IMG/VR virus record: IMGVR_UViG_3300027971_000122
Span: 1-36,012 of that record
DNA length: 36,012 bases
Direction: 5' to 3' (one strand)
DNA from: a virus
Below are positions 16,336-21,547 of this stretch, piece by piece. A model generated the notes under the pieces. That model searched no databases. It was not told where the DNA came from and was given only the letters and a program-made list of their open reading frames with translations. Both the position numbers and the translations under genes were made by a program. Numbering within the stretch: position 1 is the first letter of the stretch; every line of letters begins with the position of its first letter.

Positions 16336-16536
16336 TTAAATTTGATCCAAGATATCTAACTTGACTGCTTCTAACATAAAGACACATCTCTCCGCGCTCA
16401 CGTTGGCAAAGGAACATTGAAGCGTATCGTCTTCATCGAAGAAAAGAACCAAGCAACTAGAGTCCTCTGTCATCTGCTTCTTCACCTCGTCCATCAGTTC
16501 CAAAGAACTTTTGCTCATCCTTATGACGTTCGACAT
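16336..16536 (-). CDS. Hypothetical protein, 66 aa
   Basis: ATG at 16536 lies 16 bases inside the end of the upstream gene. It is small alpha/beta: SSCLVLFFDEDDTLQCSFAN looks like a beta hairpin and AERCVFMLEAVKLDIL like a closing helix. I recall similar short phage proteins with a xFANVxAERxVFMLE ending but no function. No zinc pattern or membrane helix. Confidence 0.6.
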   Translation of the reverse strand: MSNVIRMSKSSLELMDEVKKQMTEDSSCLVLFFDEDDTLQCSFANVSAERCVFMLEAVKLDILDQI

Positions 16537-16718
16537 TTCCCTTCCTCCTCATCGGTTAACCATTGACGCACGTAAAAGTGTTTGCCTAAGTCTTCTATCT
16601 CTTCCTGTGGGTAACCATTAGCTACCAACCATTCGTACATGTCCCCGTCCTTTTCTGTATCAAAGACTCTGGGGAATCCGTACTTCCACCCGCTGGGGGG
16701 ATCAATCCACTTTTTCAT
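16521..16718 (-). CDS. Hypothetical protein, 65 aa
   Basis: ATG at 16718 (MKKWIDPPSGWKYGFPRVFD) is preferred; an upstream extension of the same frame to 16865 is Cys-rich noise overlapping the neighbour. The Trp/Pro-rich N-terminus and YEWLVANGYPQEEIEDLG look like a small folded domain. It overlaps both neighbours, as elsewhere in this operon. Function unknown. Confidence 0.6.
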   Translation of the reverse strand: MKKWIDPPSGWKYGFPRVFDTEKDGDMYEWLVANGYPQEEIEDLGKHFYVRQWLTDEEEGKCRTS

Positions 16719-16935
16719 ATTTGTCCTTAAACATTCGTTGATGGCACATGTCTTCAAAGATATTCCACAGCTTCTCTTGCCGTAAAGCGTTGATGGTAAT
16801 GAGTCCCAGCAAAGCATTAGCCATGTCGTCCTGAGACAGTTCTGGCCCGTTGCACACACGATCAAACAGCAGGTTTAAATCTGCTTCCATGTCTGCTCTT
16901 AGGATGGCTTGTTCTAAATCAAATCTATCGCTCAT
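16702..16935 (-). CDS. Hypothetical helical protein, 77 aa
   Basis: ATG at 16935 overlaps the upstream stop as ATGA. It is all-helical and acidic (FDLEQAILRADMEADLNLLF; DMANALLGLITINALRQEK). The 3' end overlaps the next start by 17 bases. No recognisable motif; it could be a protein-protein inhibitor-type microprotein, but that is only a guess from size and charge. Confidence 0.6.
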   Translation of the reverse strand: MSDRFDLEQAILRADMEADLNLLFDRVCNGPELSQDDMANALLGLITINALRQEKLWNIFEDMCHQRMFKDKYEKVD

Positions 16936-17138
16936 TCTTCCCTCGCTTTCAACATGAAGTCTGCCATTTGATAGCAGTTCTTAGCTACAACATCATCATC
17001 ACAATCTTCCAATTTGTGGTTAGTTAAAACCGCTTGCATAGCTTTTGCCGCAAAGTAATCACGCAGGGTCATGCCAGCAGTCAGAGGCTTCTGTAGGTGT
17101 GTTATTTCGTGGGGGAATGCAAATGTATTTTCGTTCAT
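16932..17138 (-). CDS. Small phage protein of the DYFAA/AYxxAD family, copy 2, 68 aa
   Basis: The core MTLRDYFAAKAMQAVL and CYQMADFMLKAREE match the widespread small phage family also encoded at 12923-13114. An N-terminal extension (MNENTFAFPHEITHLQ) precedes the core, and the internal Met at residue 23 could be an alternative start. ATG at 17138 overlaps the upstream stop as ATGA. Function unknown despite wide distribution. Confidence 0.65.
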   Translation of the reverse strand: MNENTFAFPHEITHLQKPLTAGMTLRDYFAAKAMQAVLTNHKLEDCDDDVVAKNCYQMADFMLKAREE

Positions 17139-17314
17139 GTGTTCTTCTCCGATTCAGGTTGAGCAAACAATGCGTCGTACTTGTCTTGCAAGTCAGCAAT
17201 ACAGTCCTGCAACATATCCAACTGCACAACGATGTGCGCCTCATTGAATGCATTGGAGTAAGAGACACCACCCTCTCCCTTGATGTCACTCCAGTTCAAA
17301 CTGATGAGTCTCAT
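17135..17314 (-). CDS. Hypothetical protein, 59 aa
   Basis: This short frame begins MRLISLNWSDIKGEGGVSYS and continues with a hydrophobic-patterned helix (AHIVVQLDMLQDCIADLQDK), ending AQPESEKNT. Both ends overlap neighbours as ATGA (start 17314 with the upstream stop, stop 17135 with the downstream ATG), which is the signature of every well-supported gene in this operon. Probably a small coiled coil. Function unknown. Confidence 0.6.
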   Translation of the reverse strand: MRLISLNWSDIKGEGGVSYSNAFNEAHIVVQLDMLQDCIADLQDKYDALFAQPESEKNT

Positions 17315-17547
17315 GCTTCACCTCTTGATCTAATTAGCGCCGAACACCGATATGCTCCGTTTGCATATTCAATGGTGTTTTCGTCACTCACAAGTTCATC
17401 ACACAACTTTGCACAGGCCTCGCGCTCTGCTTCGATTGCACTGTTAACCAACCGCAAAACCTCTTCGTCACAATCCATTAATCGTTTAAACGCAACAAGG
17501 TTTAGCTGTTGTTTGTGGAATAGTAGGTTGTATTCATCCCACGTCAT
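17311..17547 (-). CDS. EREACAK-motif phage protein, copy 1, 78 aa
   Basis: It contains AIEAEREACAKLCDELVSDE followed by CSALIRSRGE, the common phage pattern of a charged helix with EREACAK and a terminal AIRxRG. A paralogue is the next gene upstream (17544-17798). ATGA overlaps on both sides indicate translational coupling. The family is frequent in small-gene clusters of phages and its function is unknown. Confidence 0.65.
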   Translation of the reverse strand: MTWDEYNLLFHKQQLNLVAFKRLMDCDEEVLRLVNSAIEAEREACAKLCDELVSDENTIEYANGAYRCSALIRSRGEA

Positions 17548-17798
17548 GCTTGTCCCCTTGCTCGGATAGCGGTGGCATTTGAATATAGATACATTTGCGC
17601 AAGACTATCTGTACTACAGGCATCAGCATTTGCTTCAACAATTTTTGCACACGCCTCACGCTCTTTCGCTGCTACCAGCTTTGCGAATCGCTCAAGGTCA
17701 GTAATATGCACATCAGCATTACCATACGTGGGTGAAAACCACATCTCTCCGTCTGCCATCAGGTCAGACTGTTTAGCCAGTTCAATAATTTCAAGCAT
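17544..17798 (-). CDS. EREACAK-motif phage protein, copy 2, 84 aa
   Basis: It shows DLERFAKLVAAKEREACAKI and the C-terminal NATAIRARGQA, matching the same family as 17311-17547. The N-terminal part (MLEIIELAKQSDLMADGEMW) is extended compared with the neighbour. The two adjacent genes look like a tandem duplication. ATG at 17798 is preceded by GGAGAACAAGC. Function unknown. Confidence 0.65.
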   Translation of the reverse strand: MLEIIELAKQSDLMADGEMWFSPTYGNADVHITDLERFAKLVAAKEREACAKIVEANADACSTDSLAQMYLYSNATAIRARGQA

Positions 17799-17819
17799 GC
17801 TTGTTCTCCATTTGCGAAT

Positions 17820-17981
17820 TCATCTTTGTATATAGAACCCAGCGAACAAGATGAACGCCAAGAAACAAGCCACAGCGAACAGACCCTTAACGATTTGCAA
17901 GTTCTGATGCCGCCGCCAGTTCTTCTCAAAGACCAGTTCGGATTCTTTGAGTTTCTGTTTTAAATCACTTTGAATAGTCAT
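17820..17981 (-). CDS. Single-helix membrane microprotein, 53 aa
   Basis: A charged N-terminal helix (MTIQSDLKQKLKESELVFEK, then NWRRHQNLQIVK) leads into one hydrophobic helix GLFAVACFLAFILFAGFYI and a short basic end QR. This is the layout of a C-tail-anchored membrane protein. ATG at 17981 overlaps the upstream stop as ATGA. It could act in the host inner membrane, for example in lysis timing or superinfection exclusion, but nothing specific supports either. Confidence 0.6.
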   Translation of the reverse strand: MTIQSDLKQKLKESELVFEKNWRRHQNLQIVKGLFAVACFLAFILFAGFYIQR

Positions 17982-18172
17982 ACCGTTACTCCGTAGTAAG
18001 AAAGAATCTGTTTGTAAGCGCCCTTTAGTGCGCCGATGTGTTGCGCCTCGATCTCTGGTTCGCGAGAAAAGATGGGAAGGGTTTCATTCTCTAGAAATCC
18101 AAGATCTTCTATCAGACGCTGGAGAAATATTTCGTCTACAGTGTCGTTGTCAATTTCAATAGTCAGTTTCAT
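17978..18172 (-). CDS. Hypothetical protein, 64 aa
   Basis: ATG at 18172 (MKLTIEIDNDTVDEIFLQRL) follows the upstream stop by one base and is preferred over a longer frame whose extra 31 codons overlap the neighbour. An N-terminal strand then helix layout recalls small alpha/beta phage proteins; the end reads GALKGAYKQILSYYGVTV. Function unknown. Confidence 0.6.
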   Translation of the reverse strand: MKLTIEIDNDTVDEIFLQRLIEDLGFLENETLPIFSREPEIEAQHIGALKGAYKQILSYYGVTV

Positions 18173-18173
18173 A

Positions 18174-18710
18174 TTAATCCCATAGTGCTTCGTAATATTT
18201 TCCAAATAGCCTAAAGCCGTTCTTGGCTCTGACCGCATTAGCTTCCCATATATCAATGTCGTCAAGATCTGTATCTTTTAGTTTGTGCTCAAAAGACCAG
18301 ATCATCTCCTCCATTACCCAGTCCCACCGTTTAAAGTGGTGGGCGTCGGTTTCCCAGATATTTTCTTTGGGCGGAGCGGAGGTAGACCTAAGCCCTTCAG
18401 GAACGTCTTCGTCATCCACAATGGGAGCGCCATGCTTTACCTTGTTTAGCTGTTTGAGCATGGGTAAAATAATGTGGGCTAGGGTGGTGTCCATGTCCCA
18501 TACGTCAAACTTATCTATCTTGACGTAAACAATCCTTGGGTGGATTAGATTCAAGAGATTCTTCACACCCTCACACAAGGGACGCAGTCTATCGGCCCAC
18601 TTGTCTATCTTTGGCTCGTCGTAGTCAATCTCCCTCCAAAAAAACACCTTCTCTAAGATGGTGTACGGCGAGATCCAGTGGTCCCTGTACTTGCTGATGT
18701 AGACTTTCAT
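18174..18710 (-). CDS. Conserved phage hypothetical protein, 178 aa
   Basis: ATG at 18710 (MKVYISKYRDHWISPYTILE) is chosen; the longer frame to 18788 overlaps a tiny membrane-protein gene. The body has DTTLAHIILPMLKQL, VDDEDVPEGLRSTSAPPKEN, HFKRWDWVMEEMIWSFEHK and a C-terminal LFGKYYEALWD. I know this combination from a conserved protein of many phages of unrelated hosts, with no assigned function. It is the largest protein in the proximal small-gene cluster, with no catalytic motif that I recognise. Confidence 0.75.
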   Translation of the reverse strand: MKVYISKYRDHWISPYTILEKVFFWREIDYDEPKIDKWADRLRPLCEGVKNLLNLIHPRIVYVKIDKFDVWDMDTTLAHIILPMLKQLNKVKHGAPIVDDEDVPEGLRSTSAPPKENIWETDAHHFKRWDWVMEEMIWSFEHKLKDTDLDDIDIWEANAVRAKNGFRLFGKYYEALWD

Positions 18711-18714
18711 TTGT

Positions 18715-18825
18715 TTAAAAGGTAAATGGAAATAACCTGCCCAACAGGTAGATAGTTCCGACAGTGATGAGTGGGCCCAATACCGCAAACATCATGATCA
18801 AATAACACGTCAAAAGTATCTTCAT
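18715..18825 (-). CDS. Tiny membrane protein, 36 aa
   Basis: The frame encodes MKILLTCYLIMMFAVLGPLI then TVGTIYLLGRLFPFTF, nearly all hydrophobic, so one membrane helix or a kinked pair around the Gly-Pro. GAGGG lies five bases before the ATG. The stop is four bases before the next gene's ATG. Short length makes this less certain than its neighbours, but spacing and ribosome binding site fit the operon. Confidence 0.45.
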   Translation of the reverse strand: MKILLTCYLIMMFAVLGPLITVGTIYLLGRLFPFTF

Positions 18826-18834
18826 AAAACCCTC

Positions 18835-18856
18835 AAAAAGTGTCCCGATAAGGACA
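18835..18856 (-). terminator. Terminator-like hairpin, repeat copy 1
   Basis: On the minus strand the stem TGTCC/GGACA with a six-base loop is followed by C and five T, so it could terminate or attenuate leftward transcription. A sister hairpin lies at 18891-18906. Confidence 0.4.
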
Positions 18857-18890
18857 AAAACATGTTTATTTGCTCAAAATCGTTACAAAA

Positions 18891-18915
18891 TGACCCGATG
18901 GGGTCAGTTTTTTTC
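18891..18915. terminator. Terminator-like hairpin, repeat copy 2
   Basis: The stem is TGACCC/GGGTCA with loop GATG. Rightward it is followed by G and seven T, leftward by four T, so it could act in either direction. It covers the TGA stop of the gene at 18904-19080. It is similar to the hairpin at 18841-18856, with a compensated base pair. Confidence 0.4.
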
Positions 18916-19080
18916 ATCAAATTCAAACCACTCGCCGATCTCTTCCATGATGGCTTTCTCCATCACATCCAGCATGTGTTCTTCGCTGGGTTCATCTGTA
19001 TGTTTGTATGCACGTCTGATCCCACGGGACAATCCGTTCTCGATACACATCTCAAGTACTGGTAATATTTTTGGTTTCAT
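18904..19080 (-). CDS. Conserved small phage protein, 58 aa
   Basis: ATG at 19080 gives MKPKILPVLEMCIENGLSRG, then RRAYKHTDEPSEEHM, ending EEIGEWFEFDEKN. I recall this pattern (xxPVLxxCIExGxxxGxxRAxKHTDxP) as a small protein in many phages, without known function. It is helical with an aromatic/acidic C-terminus. The start overlaps the upstream zinc-ribbon gene by 29 bases, and the stop is embedded in a hairpin. Confidence 0.65.
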   Translation of the reverse strand: MKPKILPVLEMCIENGLSRGIRRAYKHTDEPSEEHMLDVMEKAIMEEIGEWFEFDEKN

Positions 19081-19315
19081 TGGCTTCTTCCAATTGTTTT
19101 TGCTTCGCATCAATACAGTCTTTGCAGATAAATCTAGCAATCGCTCCGGGCACATATCCACCCATCATCTTTATTGATCCGCCGTAAGGGGATTTATCTT
19201 TTTGGCACTTCCAACACAATTTCTTTTTTGTATGCATCCATCTTTCGTTATCCCAAAGTGGACTTAAAGTTGCAATGTTTTCCGAGACTACATTTATTGC
19301 TCCTTGTCCTCTCAT
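19052..19315 (-). CDS. Zinc-ribbon-like small protein, 87 aa
   Basis: Two Cys pairs, LCWKCQKDK and FICKDCIDAK, separated by about 28 residues form a probable zinc ribbon; the middle has GGSIKMMGGYVPGAIARF. ATG at 19315 has GGAGAG five bases upstream; an internal Met at residue 27 (MHTKKKLCWKC) is an alternative start. Such two-pair ribbons bind nucleic acid or protein partners. The C-terminus is a Glu/Lys helix. Confidence 0.6.
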   Translation of the reverse strand: MRGQGAINVVSENIATLSPLWDNERWMHTKKKLCWKCQKDKSPYGGSIKMMGGYVPGAIARFICKDCIDAKQKQLEEANETKNITST

Positions 19316-19479
19316 TTCTTCTCTCCGCTAATTCGTTCTTTCTCCAGCTTCTGAACTTCCAAGATGGCGTCTCTTTGTTTTGCCATGCTGTCCAAGAAGC
19401 ATTCCTTGTGGGCGTACCGACCCAAGAAGGCCGACTCCTCGCTGTGCTCCACCGGCTTGTTACAGAGGAAGCAGTTCAA
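19312..19479 (-). CDS. Treble-clef/LIM-like zinc microprotein, 55 aa
   Basis: Starting at a TTG that overlaps the upstream TGA as TTGA, the frame reads MNCFLCNKPVEHSEESAFLG, then RYAHKECFLDSMAKQR and a charged helix ending ISGEKK. C3-x2-C6 plus His24-x2-Cys27 is a LIM/treble-clef-like zinc site. The stop overlaps the downstream ATG as ATGA. The TTG start lacks a strong ribosome site, so expression may depend on re-initiation. Confidence 0.5.
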   Translation of the reverse strand: MNCFLCNKPVEHSEESAFLGRYAHKECFLDSMAKQRDAILEVQKLEKERISGEKK

Positions 19480-19664
19480 TCTGTGCCCCCGGCCTTCTCT
19501 TCTACGGTGTTCAGCTTCCCCTCTTTGATGGCATCTCTCATCATGTGGAGGAACCCATAGGTGATTAAATACTTAGCCGAGTCGGCGTCCATGTAGAGCT
19601 GGGCGTTCACTGATCCGTCTTCGTTCTCGGTCAGGAACTCAAGTTTGATATTGCAGTCGCTCAT
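19476..19664 (-). CDS. Hypothetical protein, 62 aa
   Basis: Begins MSDCNIKLEFLTENEDGSVN, then MDADSAKYLITYGFLHMMRD. It resembles small phage proteins with KLEFxxENEDGSAxxxxxMDxE and a helical end; function unknown. ATG at 19664 overlaps the upstream stop as ATGA. Confidence 0.6.
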   Translation of the reverse strand: MSDCNIKLEFLTENEDGSVNAQLYMDADSAKYLITYGFLHMMRDAIKEGKLNTVEEKAGGTD

Positions 19665-19765
19665 TTCATTCTCCCGTCATCAAGTCCGCGAAGGTAACCA
19701 AACATATCTCCGGCGATAAAGCCGACGACAAAGACAGCTATAAATAGAAGTGTGTATTCGATCAT
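19661..19765 (-). CDS. Tiny single-helix membrane protein, 34 aa
   Basis: The frame encodes MIEYTLLFIAVFVVGFIAGD then MFGYLRGLDDGRMK: one hydrophobic helix with a basic/acidic tail. ATGA overlaps at both ends tie it to its neighbours. Small size lowers certainty, but a 16-residue uninterrupted hydrophobic segment in this setting is unlikely to be chance. Confidence 0.5.
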   Translation of the reverse strand: MIEYTLLFIAVFVVGFIAGDMFGYLRGLDDGRMK

Positions 19766-19902
19766 GTCTTACTCCATTGAAGGTATAAAGGGATTGCCAT
19801 AAGGACCACAGCTATTCCCGCTCCGGTCAGCATGTCGCGGGTCCGGCGGAAACGGGCTGGCTTTTTAAAGCCCTGAAGATTGACGTATCCGATCTCAGAC
19901 AT
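19762..19902 (-). CDS. Small membrane protein, 46 aa
   Basis: The basic N-terminal half (GFKKPARFRRTRD) precedes a hydrophobic helix MLTGAGIAVVLMAIPLYL, ending QWSKT. By the positive-inside rule the N-terminus would stay cytoplasmic. ATG at 19902 overlaps the upstream stop by eight bases, and the stop overlaps the next ATG. Function unknown. Confidence 0.5.
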   Translation of the reverse strand: MSEIGYVNLQGFKKPARFRRTRDMLTGAGIAVVLMAIPLYLQWSKT

Positions 19903-20071
19903 CTTCAATCTCCATGACTTCAATGAACTCCATCGCCAAACCTTTCCACTCTAGGAAAGCCTCGGACATATCCCGAGCAGACATCTCAGAGATGTCGATG
20001 GTGGCGAAGTCTCGGATAGATTCATACATCCGCTCGGCAACGCTATGGATTTGTACTGTGGTGGGGTTCAT
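19895..20071 (-). CDS. Hypothetical acidic helical protein, 58 aa
   Basis: The frame reads MNPTTVQIHSVAERMYESIR then TIDISEMSARDMSEAFLEWK and ends EVMEIEDV. It is helical and acidic, with no motif that I recognise. ATG at 20071 overlaps the upstream stop as ATGA. Confidence 0.55.
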   Translation of the reverse strand: MNPTTVQIHSVAERMYESIRDFATIDISEMSARDMSEAFLEWKGLAMEFIEVMEIEDV

Positions 20072-20274
20072 TCTTCTGCCTCCACACGACCGAGAACGGT
20101 TCCAAGCTGGTCGTAGACATAGGCCAAAGTATCCGTGGCTTCTTTGATGTCTTCGGTGTTAAGGGTTCGGTCTAGCGCGTAGACGGATTCTCGGATGGCT
20201 TCCCACGCCTCACTAGCGTAGTGGGCTTCACGGAATTCCTGAGTGTCATCGTAAGTCACAACTATCGTCTTCAT
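20068..20274 (-). CDS. Hypothetical protein, 68 aa
   Basis: ATG at 20274 (MKTIVVTYDDTQEFREAHYA) with AGGAG five bases upstream is preferred; the longer frame adds a His-rich piece encoded by the leader. A strand then helices with ASEAWEAIRESVYALDR and a C-terminal GRVEAEE. It is the first gene after the internal promoter at 20304-20332 and heads the translationally coupled chain running leftward. Function unknown. Confidence 0.6.
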   Translation of the reverse strand: MKTIVVTYDDTQEFREAHYASEAWEAIRESVYALDRTLNTEDIKEATDTLAYVYDQLGTVLGRVEAEE

Positions 20275-20303
20275 CTCGACTCCTAGGTGGTGGTGGTGCG
20301 TTA

Positions 20304-20332
20304 AATGTAACACCTTGTTCCCCTCCCGTCAA
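20304..20332 (-). promoter_or_regulatory. Sigma70-type promoter for the leftward small-gene chain
   Basis: On the minus strand TTGACG, a 17-base spacer and TACATT lie between the terminator at 20343-20367 and the gene starting at 20274. It would restart transcription after the terminator. Confidence 0.5.
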
Positions 20333-20342
20333 CTACCCGTAG

Positions 20343-20367
20343 AAAAAAAATAGGGGCCGAAGCCCCC
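20343..20367 (-). terminator. Rho-independent terminator
   Basis: On the minus strand the stem GGGGC/GCCCC with a TTCG tetraloop is followed by TA and eight T. It ends the two-gene leader unit 20384-20952. Confidence 0.8.
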
Positions 20368-20383
20368 GTGGTTTTGCCGCCTG

Positions 20384-20668
20384 TCATTCTTCCTCCAACT
20401 CTGGGTGACAAATACTGCAATCCTCTTCCGTGCATGGCCCCAACTGAGCCGCAATCTCTGGCAGGAACGAGATCAACTCTGCCCAATCTGGCTCCCAAGA
20501 CTCATCAGTACCTGTCAGAGAACTGTCAGAGTGACGGTCATTGTCAAACCACTGCCCAGAACGTGCGTCCAGAGTGAGGTCGTATGGGTAGGCTTTGTTT
20601 GATGGGTGGTAATCAACGTCCATGCCCAGCTTATTTGCTGCTGCAATGAACTGGCGCTTTGTTGTCAT
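20384..20668 (-). CDS. Hypothetical protein, 94 aa
   Basis: ATG at 20668 follows AGGAGAGATGAA. The middle reads DLTLDARSGQWFDNDRHSDS and SWEPDWAELISFLPEIAAQL; the end CTEEDCSICHPELEEE has Cys-x4-Cys-x2-Cys-His, which could bind a metal. Function unknown. It is flanked by two copies of the same 14-bp hairpin, the downstream one acting as terminator. Confidence 0.65.
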   Translation of the reverse strand: MTTKRQFIAAANKLGMDVDYHPSNKAYPYDLTLDARSGQWFDNDRHSDSSLTGTDESWEPDWAELISFLPEIAAQLGPCTEEDCSICHPELEEE

Positions 20669-20686
20669 TTCATCTCTCCTATTAAT

Positions 20687-20700
20687 GGGGCCGAAGCCCC
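20687..20700 (-). repeat. Hairpin repeat GGGGCCGAAGCCCC
   Basis: The 14-base sequence is identical to the stem-loop of the terminator at 20353-20366 but lacks a T run, so it is more likely an mRNA-stabilising or processing hairpin between two genes. Confidence 0.5.
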
Positions 20701-20709
20701 GTGGGTTGG

Positions 20710-20952
20710 TTAGTCTTTACCGAGATAGTCAAGGTTAAACCACTCGCCGTTGTCGGTCAACGTGATATAACCGAAGTCGTTTCCAATACACCAAATGCAA
20801 TCTTCTGAATTCCAAAAGAATTGCCGTTCAATGTTGGGATCAATCTTGCGAAGAACATTGTTTATCAATTTCGCAATCTGATTGGCGTGGTCATCATCAC
20901 GTGGGCGATCCAATTCGATCCATACCTTGTTTGGTATTTGTTTTGTCTTCAT
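20710..20952 (-). CDS. Hypothetical protein, first gene of leftward operon, 80 aa
   Basis: ATG at 20952 has AGGAG six bases upstream. The product has a strand/helix start (MKTKQIPNKVWIELDRPRDD), a helix ANQIAKLINNVLRKI and a beta C-terminal half (CIWCIGNDFGYITLTDNGEW). It is the first gene behind the leftward promoter of control region A, so it should be made earliest and most. Such first genes often encode host-takeover or regulatory proteins, but nothing here proves it. Confidence 0.65.
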   Translation of the reverse strand: MKTKQIPNKVWIELDRPRDDDHANQIAKLINNVLRKIDPNIERQFFWNSEDCIWCIGNDFGYITLTDNGEWFNLDYLGKD

Positions 20953-20970
20953 GTTTAACTCCTAGTTGAT

Positions 20971-20987
20971 GTGTCACCAGTTGACAC
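20971..20987 (-). promoter_or_regulatory. Leader palindrome GTGTCA-N5-TGACAC (candidate operator)
   Basis: Perfect 6-bp arms with a 5-base spacer begin at the predicted leftward transcription start, about seven bases after the -10 box at 20994-20999. Region B has a palindrome of different sequence at the same place. Confidence 0.5.
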
Positions 20988-20991
20988 AAAA

Positions 20992-21060
20992 TAATATTAG
21001 CACCTAAAAAACGAAAGTCTATTAGGGTAAACCCTAGCTTGATACTGATCTTTTATACAG
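20992..21060. repeat. Control module A (69-bp element shared with 28338-28406)
   Basis: Ungapped alignment with module B gives 49 of 69 identical bases. It contains a leftward extended -10 (TGCTAATAT, 20994-21002) with a TAGACT -35 (21016-21021), the palindrome TAGGGT-AA-ACCCTA (21023-21036) and the first degenerate CTGA-N8-ACAG box. It separates divergent operons. Confidence 0.7.
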
Positions 21061-21102
21061 GTGTACTGTATAAATTAACAGGTTTACTGTATGGCTATAC
21101 AG
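21045..21102 (+). promoter_or_regulatory. Three tandem LexA-like boxes (CTGt-N8-ACAG)
   Basis: Boxes start at 21045 (CTGA-N8-ACAG, one mismatch), 21066 (CTGT-N8-ACAG) and 21087 (CTGT-N8-ACAG), exactly 21 bp apart, so on the same face of the helix. The last lies between a TTTACT -35-like (21083-21088) and a TAGAAT -10-like (21107-21112) element of the rightward promoter. Confidence 0.65.
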
Positions 21103-21112
21103 GTGGTAGAAT
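21083..21112 (+). promoter_or_regulatory. Probable rightward promoter overlapping LexA-like box 3
   Basis: TTTACT, an 18-base spacer and TAGAAT precede the gene at 21143. The palindrome TAAACGTTTA (21119-21128) lies near the start of the transcript. The match to consensus is moderate. Confidence 0.4.
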
Positions 21113-21142
21113 CATATATAAACGTTTACACATGAGGACGAG

Positions 21143-21442
21143 ATGAGAGCTAGACGAGTCGATGAGAACCAGCAAGAGATCGTAGACGCCCTGAGAAATG
21201 CGGGGGCGACAGTTAGAGTAGTAACACAAGGAGAGGGGATCCCCGATCTTCTAGTTGGCTACACCGGACCGAGCGGGGTAGGGCATACGCTTTTACTCGA
21301 AGTTAAAGACGGCAACAAACCTCCCAGCGCGAGAAAGCTCACGGCGGCAGAGGAGAAGTTCTTCTTAGAATGGACAGGAGGAATCCTAGCCATAGTGAAA
21401 AGTCCGCAAGAAGCCCTTGATTTAATTCACAGCTTAGATTAA
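21143..21442 (+). CDS. VRR-NUC-like PD-(D/E)XK nuclease, 99 aa
   Basis: ATG at 21143 follows GAGGACGAG. The motif chain E12, then GIPDLLVGY (Pro34-Asp35), then LLEVKDG (Glu53, Lys55) is the PD-(D/E)XK catalytic core of VRR-NUC and Holliday-junction-resolvase-like phage enzymes. PPSARKLTAAEEKFF after it is typical of the small phage version. Likely substrate: branched or structured DNA. It is the first rightward gene of region A, behind three LexA-like boxes, and is followed by a strong terminator, so it forms its own transcription unit. Confidence 0.75.
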   Translation: MRARRVDENQQEIVDALRNAGATVRVVTQGEGIPDLLVGYTGPSGVGHTLLLEVKDGNKPPSARKLTAAEEKFFLEWTGGILAIVKSPQEALDLIHSLD

Positions 21443-21483
21443 AATTTGCACAACTGTGGAAACGCAGTTGCCTAGTTGGTTTA

Positions 21484-21509
21484 AGGAGGGTTAGTCCCTC
21501 CTTTTTTTT
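21484..21509 (+). terminator. Rho-independent terminator
   Basis: Stem AGGAGGG/CCCTCCT with loop TTAGT runs into a T tract. It ends the nuclease transcript just before the next promoter. Confidence 0.9.
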
Positions 21510-21512
21510 CGC

Positions 21513-21541
21513 TTGACGTTTTGTGCGAATGAGAGTAAAAT
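21513..21541 (+). promoter_or_regulatory. Near-consensus sigma70 promoter of the non-coding region
   Basis: TTGACG, 17 bases and TAAAAT lie directly after the terminator. No start codon with a ribosome site follows for more than 500 bases, so the transcript begins as non-coding RNA around 21548. Confidence 0.75.
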
Positions 21542-21547
21542 CGAGGG

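Noticed and set aside
17045-17569. 174-aa plus-strand frame
   Set aside because: It is antisense to four coupled minus-strand genes, has no ribosome site and encodes Ser/Cys-rich noise.
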